A stretch of DNA of 64,000 nucleotides from Kineosporia corallincola. Its GTDB lineage: Bacteria; Actinomycetota; Actinomycetes; Actinomycetales; Kineosporiaceae. Location of the stretch: positions 35,350 through 99,349 of the forward strand of contig NZ_JAHBAY010000022.1 of assembly GCF_018499875.1 (NCBI RefSeq), given 5' to 3'. The position numbers were made by a program, and so were the translations under genes. The first letter of the stretch is position 1. Each line of letters begins with the position of its first letter. The notes beneath the pieces are model-generated. The model was given only the letters and a program-made list of their open reading frames with translations. It was not told the DNA's origin and did no database searches. Below are positions 61,483 through 64,000 of the stretch, in pieces.

Positions 61483-62130
61483 TTGCGTATCGCCACCCCA
61501 CTCGCCGCAGCGACGCTGACCGCCGCCGCCGTCCTGGCCGGCGGCCCCGCCCAGGCCGCCGCGACCGTCCAGATCTCTCAGGGGCACGTCGACGCCGTCG
61601 ACGTGGCCTACGAGGACGGAGAACTCGGCATCACGATCCACGACGAGAGCGTGACCCCCGACGTCGAGCGCGACCCGGCCGACGTCGTCCTCGTGGTCAA
61701 GAAGGAGGCGAAGTGGACCGTTCCGGACGACCCGGCGTTCGCCTTCCTCGGCGCCCCCGGCACGAAGGTCTGGCTGCTTCCCGAGATCCAGGACGAGAAC
61801 CTGCTGTGGCCGGGTCTTTCCGCCGAGGAGATCGAGAGCGGTGTCTTCGTCGGCGACTCGATCCGGCTGGAGGCCACGAAGTTCTCCGGTCCGGACGGCC
61901 TGAGCCTGTTCACCAACGGCCCCAGCGGTGAACCCCAGATCATCGCCGACAGCGAGGACGGCCTGCCCGACGTCTACGACCTGCCCGCCGGTTTCCACGT
62001 GCACGAGAACTGGGCCTTCGAGAAGGCCGGCACCTACAAGATCACCGTTCGGGCCAGCGGGCAGCTGGCGAGCACGAACGAGGTGATCCGGTCCGCCCCG
62101 GCCGTGATCACCTTCAAGGTCAAGAACTGA
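61483..62130 (+). CDS. secreted single-domain CAMP protein
   Basis: A 215-residue protein: a signal peptide ending GPAQAAA, then one CAMP domain to the C-terminus (QGHVDAVDVAYEDG, FAFLGAPGTKVWLLPEIQ, LLWPGLSAEEIESG, GLSLFTNGPSGEP, HVHENWAFEKAGTYKITV). There is no membrane helix, sorting signal or wall domain, so it should be released outside the cell or held by partners. The start is TTG 61483 with GAGGAG six bases upstream. Its own Zur-like site lies just before it, so it and the next gene form a separate transcription unit. Confidence 0.88.
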   Translation: MRIATPLAAATLTAAAVLAGGPAQAAATVQISQGHVDAVDVAYEDGELGITIHDESVTPDVERDPADVVLVVKKEAKWTVPDDPAFAFLGAPGTKVWLLPEIQDENLLWPGLSAEEIESGVFVGDSIRLEATKFSGPDGLSLFTNGPSGEPQIIADSEDGLPDVYDLPAGFHVHENWAFEKAGTYKITVRASGQLASTNEVIRSAPAVITFKVKN

Positions 62131-62144
62131 GAGGGGGATCTGCC

Positions 62145-62753
62145 GTGCGTTCTGTCCGAACGATGATCGCAGCCGGGGCGGTCGCTCTGGCTGCCACGGT
62201 GGGCCTGTCCCTCCCGGCCCAGGCCGCCACCTTCTCCACCGGCCACATCGACATCCTGGACGTCGACTACACCGGCTCCGGCTCGCCCACCCTGAACATC
62301 AAGCAGTACTCACCGGCCGACGACGACGTCAATCCGGTGGGTAGCGTCATCCAGGTCCCGGCGGCGGCCCAGGCCACCCTGGGTTCGGGCCTGACCTGCG
62401 TCGGGGCCGCCACCGACACCGTCTACCGGCTTCCGCAGAGCCTCAACTCCAGCCTGCTCTACGCGGGCTGGAACACCGAGGGCTCCACCAGTGCCGTCAC
62501 CCTGCAACTGGTCAGCGCCTCCACCCCCAGCGGCGGCAGGTTCGCCGTCTACCAGGCCGTCACCGGTGGCGTCAGCATCAAGCTCGCCAGCTCCGCCACC
62601 ACCTGCGGCACGTCGTCGTTCTCGATCCCCGCCAACCAGCATGCCCACGCCAACTGGGTCTTCACCCAGGCCGGCACCTACACCCTGGTCTTCAGGGCCA
62701 CGGTCGGCACCGCCACCTCCGGCAACATCGCCTACACCTTCAGCGTGGGCTGA
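62145..62753 (+). CDS. secreted divergent CAMP protein with two cysteines
   Basis: A 202-residue protein with a signal peptide (ending LPAQA) and a divergent CAMP domain: TGHIDILDVDYTGSG at the start, VYRLPQSLNSSLLYAGWNTEG in the middle and HAHANWVFTQAGTYTLVF at the end. It has two Cys residues (LTCVG and TTCGT) absent from the other family members here, which may form a disulphide. It carries no anchor. The start GTG 62145 has GAGGGG eight bases upstream, and the gene follows the previous stop by 14 bp. Confidence 0.86.
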   Translation: MRSVRTMIAAGAVALAATVGLSLPAQAATFSTGHIDILDVDYTGSGSPTLNIKQYSPADDDVNPVGSVIQVPAAAQATLGSGLTCVGAATDTVYRLPQSLNSSLLYAGWNTEGSTSAVTLQLVSASTPSGGRFAVYQAVTGGVSIKLASSATTCGTSSFSIPANQHAHANWVFTQAGTYTLVFRATVGTATSGNIAYTFSVG

Positions 62754-62774
62754 GCCCTTTTCCGCTGCCCCACA

Positions 62775-62820
62775 CGCCGGCCGTCCCGTTCGGTACACCC
62801 GCCGAACGGGACGGCCGGCG
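62775..62820. terminator. perfect 19-bp hairpin between convergent genes
   Basis: The arms 62775-62793 and 62802-62820 are exact inverted copies (CGCCGGCCGTCCCGTTCGG) around an 8-base loop. The hairpin closes the surface-system region and lies directly at the end of the DUF2637 gene. No T-tract, but position and strength fit a bidirectional terminator. Confidence 0.78.
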
Positions 62821-62821
62821 C

Positions 62822-63616
62822 TCACGGCCGGAGGCCGCCGTGCACGTTCGTGGTGTTCCGGGCCTCCCGGATCTCCCGCTTCATCGTCGACTCGCTGACA
62901 CCGAACTGCTCGACACCGGCCTGCATCATCACTTTCCAGGCATGACCTTCCCGTAGCCAGCGGCGGACCGTATCGGCCCGGCTCTCCCCGCCCTGGCTCA
63001 TCGGCCCGCTGACGTCGGGGGCCGCCACCTCCCGCGTCACCGCATCCCACGTCACCGCATCCGGGGCAGGCACCGCCGCCAGAACGATCCGCTGCCCGAT
63101 CTCGGTATCGTCCCGCCGCCCGACCCGCTGTCGCCGGGCCGTCGTGACCCGTGGCGGCGCGGTATCCACGCGACGACGCCGGGAACGCCCGCTGCCCCAC
63201 CCGCGCGTCTCGGCGATCGCCGCCACCGACACGAACGACACCGGCGGCGCGACGGCGAACGCCTCGGCCCACGGCAGTCCCGCCGCCCACGAGACGGGAT
63301 CGGAGGCGGCGAGATTCGCCAGCACGATGAACCCCACCGAGAGCACGAAAACGATTCCTGGCAGCAGACGTTCCCGGCCCCTCCGCCGGCGCATCTCCCA
63401 CGCCGCGTAGGCGGCCAGGACCTCCAGGCTCCCGGCGACCGTCCACACCATCCACCCGGTCACGTCCACCGTCGGATACGCCCCGACATGCAGCACGTGC
63501 GTGGCCGAGCCGGCCAGCGCCACGCCTCCCAGGACCGTGCTGACCAGGGCGGCGCATGCCCGGTCGATGTCGGCCCGGATCCACACGACGATGCGCCCTT
63601 CCGCGAAAGCCATCAT
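62822..63616 (-). CDS. DUF2637 (SpdB-like) membrane protein
   Basis: A 264-residue protein. About four hydrophobic segments occupy residues 1-140 (ALVSTVLGGVALAGSATHVLHVG, GWMVWTVAGSLEVLAAYAAWEMRRRRGRE, LPGIVFVLSVGFIVLANLAA). A charged cytoplasmic part then ends in a helix-turn-helix-like stretch (WKVMMQAGVEQFGVSESTMKREIREAR). The membrane part matches DUF2637 proteins, which occur next to transfer and spread genes of actinobacterial conjugative plasmids and integrative elements. It is ATGA-coupled to the gene entering from the right edge. No integrase or att site is visible in the window. Confidence 0.78.
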   Translation of the reverse strand: MMAFAEGRIVVWIRADIDRACAALVSTVLGGVALAGSATHVLHVGAYPTVDVTGWMVWTVAGSLEVLAAYAAWEMRRRRGRERLLPGIVFVLSVGFIVLANLAASDPVSWAAGLPWAEAFAVAPPVSFVSVAAIAETRGWGSGRSRRRRVDTAPPRVTTARRQRVGRRDDTEIGQRIVLAAVPAPDAVTWDAVTREVAAPDVSGPMSQGGESRADTVRRWLREGHAWKVMMQAGVEQFGVSESTMKREIREARNTTNVHGGLRP

Positions 63617-64000
63617 GGCTGAAGCTTTCCGAGCATGTCACTGATCCGCTGCCGGGCACCCGCGTCGCCGCTCTCGTAGCGGGAGGCCTGACGCAACAAG
63701 GCGACGGCCTGCACCGGCTCACGGTCCTGGATGATCTCGGCCAGGGCGATACGGGCCTGCACGCCCCGGCGGTCGAAGCGCCGGCGATGTGGTTGCAGCC
63801 AGGTGAAGTCGGCATTGGGCTGGTCCGCCAGATGCCCGACATGCAGCGCAACCGCTGTGCGCAGCAGACTTTCACGGTCGGGCGAATGAGGTGTGGCGTT
63901 GATCAGGGCCTCGGTGAAGATCCGTACGTCGACATCGAGGAAGTCAGCCAGGCGGTAATGACCGCCCCCGTTGACGACGGCGTTCACCGACTCGTCCTGC
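63613..64000 (-). CDS. C-terminal part of a gene entering from the right (helical repeat, BTAD-like)
   Basis: The leftward frame is open to base 64000, so the start lies outside. About 129 residues are visible, mostly helical, with RESLLRTAVALHVGHLADQP and VQARIALAEIIQDREPVQAVALLRQA. That resembles the tetratricopeptide-like transcriptional-activation (BTAD) domain of proteins often encoded beside DUF2637 genes. This family call is tentative. A GTG at 63987 could be an internal start, but nothing favours it. Confidence 0.55.
   Translation of the reverse strand, partial: QDESVNAVVNGGGHYRLADFLDVDVRIFTEALINATPHSPDRESLLRTAVALHVGHLADQPNADFTWLQPHRRRFDRRGVQARIALAEIIQDREPVQAVALLRQASRYESGDAGARQRISDMLGKLQP

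Noticed and set aside
1..64000. tRNA, rRNA, riboswitch, transposase or integrase genes
   Set aside because: None were recognised on either strand. Absence of weakly conserved RNA elements cannot be guaranteed by eye.

Overview
The window is high-GC DNA with actinomycete character: GTG/TTG starts, long ATGA-coupled operons, GC-rich third positions, and lipoprotein, LPxTG and class E sortase signals of a Gram-positive envelope. The genus cannot be told from the sequence. Its core is what looks like one zinc-acquisition regulon. It joins a coelibactin-like salicyl-thiazoline metallophore cluster (about 15.5-47.4 kb) to a large surface system built from a repeated 'choice-of-anchor M' / anchored-repeat domain (called CAMP here, about 48.6-62.8 kb). 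Six good 15-bp palindromes of the form TGAKAATGATTNTCA (one degenerate in the centre) and one weaker copy sit in the divergent or upstream promoter regions of these operons. A Fur/Zur-family regulator is encoded at 15512-15940.

Layout. 0-9.5 kb: three leftward transport units. These are a heterodimeric ABC exporter pair (one partner with a degenerate ATPase), an ABC-2 type transporter (two permeases and an ATPase) with an ArsR-type regulator, and an MMPL/RND transporter with a DUF2993 (LmeA-like) protein. 9.6-15.5 kb: an accessory patch with a BsuBI/PstI-type restriction-modification pair, a hypothetical gene, a near-perfect inverted repeat, a Fic AMPylase-type gene and a frameshifted Hsp70 remnant. 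In my reading by eye, the expected recognition site CTGCAG does not occur anywhere in the 64 kb.

15.5-47.4 kb: the metallophore locus. A Zur-type regulator is followed by a leftward transport operon (solute-binding lipoprotein, two Dpp-type permeases, double ATPase, two YbtP/YbtQ-like ABC proteins). A second leftward operon encodes an NRPS (Cy-A-MT-PCP-TE), two reductases (one fused to a methyltransferase), a P450, a thioesterase, a methyltransferase and salicylate synthase. A rightward pair encodes the salicyl-AMP ligase and an NRPS (ArCP-Cy-A-PCP-Cy-A-PCP). A small leftward unit encodes a third methyltransferase and a 3Fe-4S ferredoxin. Together they would make salicylate, load it on the ArCP, add three heterocyclised residues, methylate, reduce and oxidise the product, release it and move it across the membrane.

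48.6-62.8 kb: nine CAMP-bearing proteins with different surface attachments. Three have a C-terminal membrane helix, one is LPNTG-sortable, two carry WxL-like domains, two are simply secreted, and one is a ZnuA-type metal-binding lipoprotein with CAMP half-domains inserted in the middle. They are accompanied by a ZnuBC-type ATPase and permease, a class E sortase, and a DUF916-like partner for the WxL proteins. I infer a graded surface relay for zinc or zinc-metallophore, analogous in logic to the haem-relaying Isd system. The chemistry of the relay is not shown by the sequence. The right edge (62.8-64 kb) carries a DUF2637 (SpdB-like) membrane protein and the end of another gene, of the kind found on actinobacterial conjugative elements. 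No rRNA, tRNA, CRISPR array or transposase was seen.
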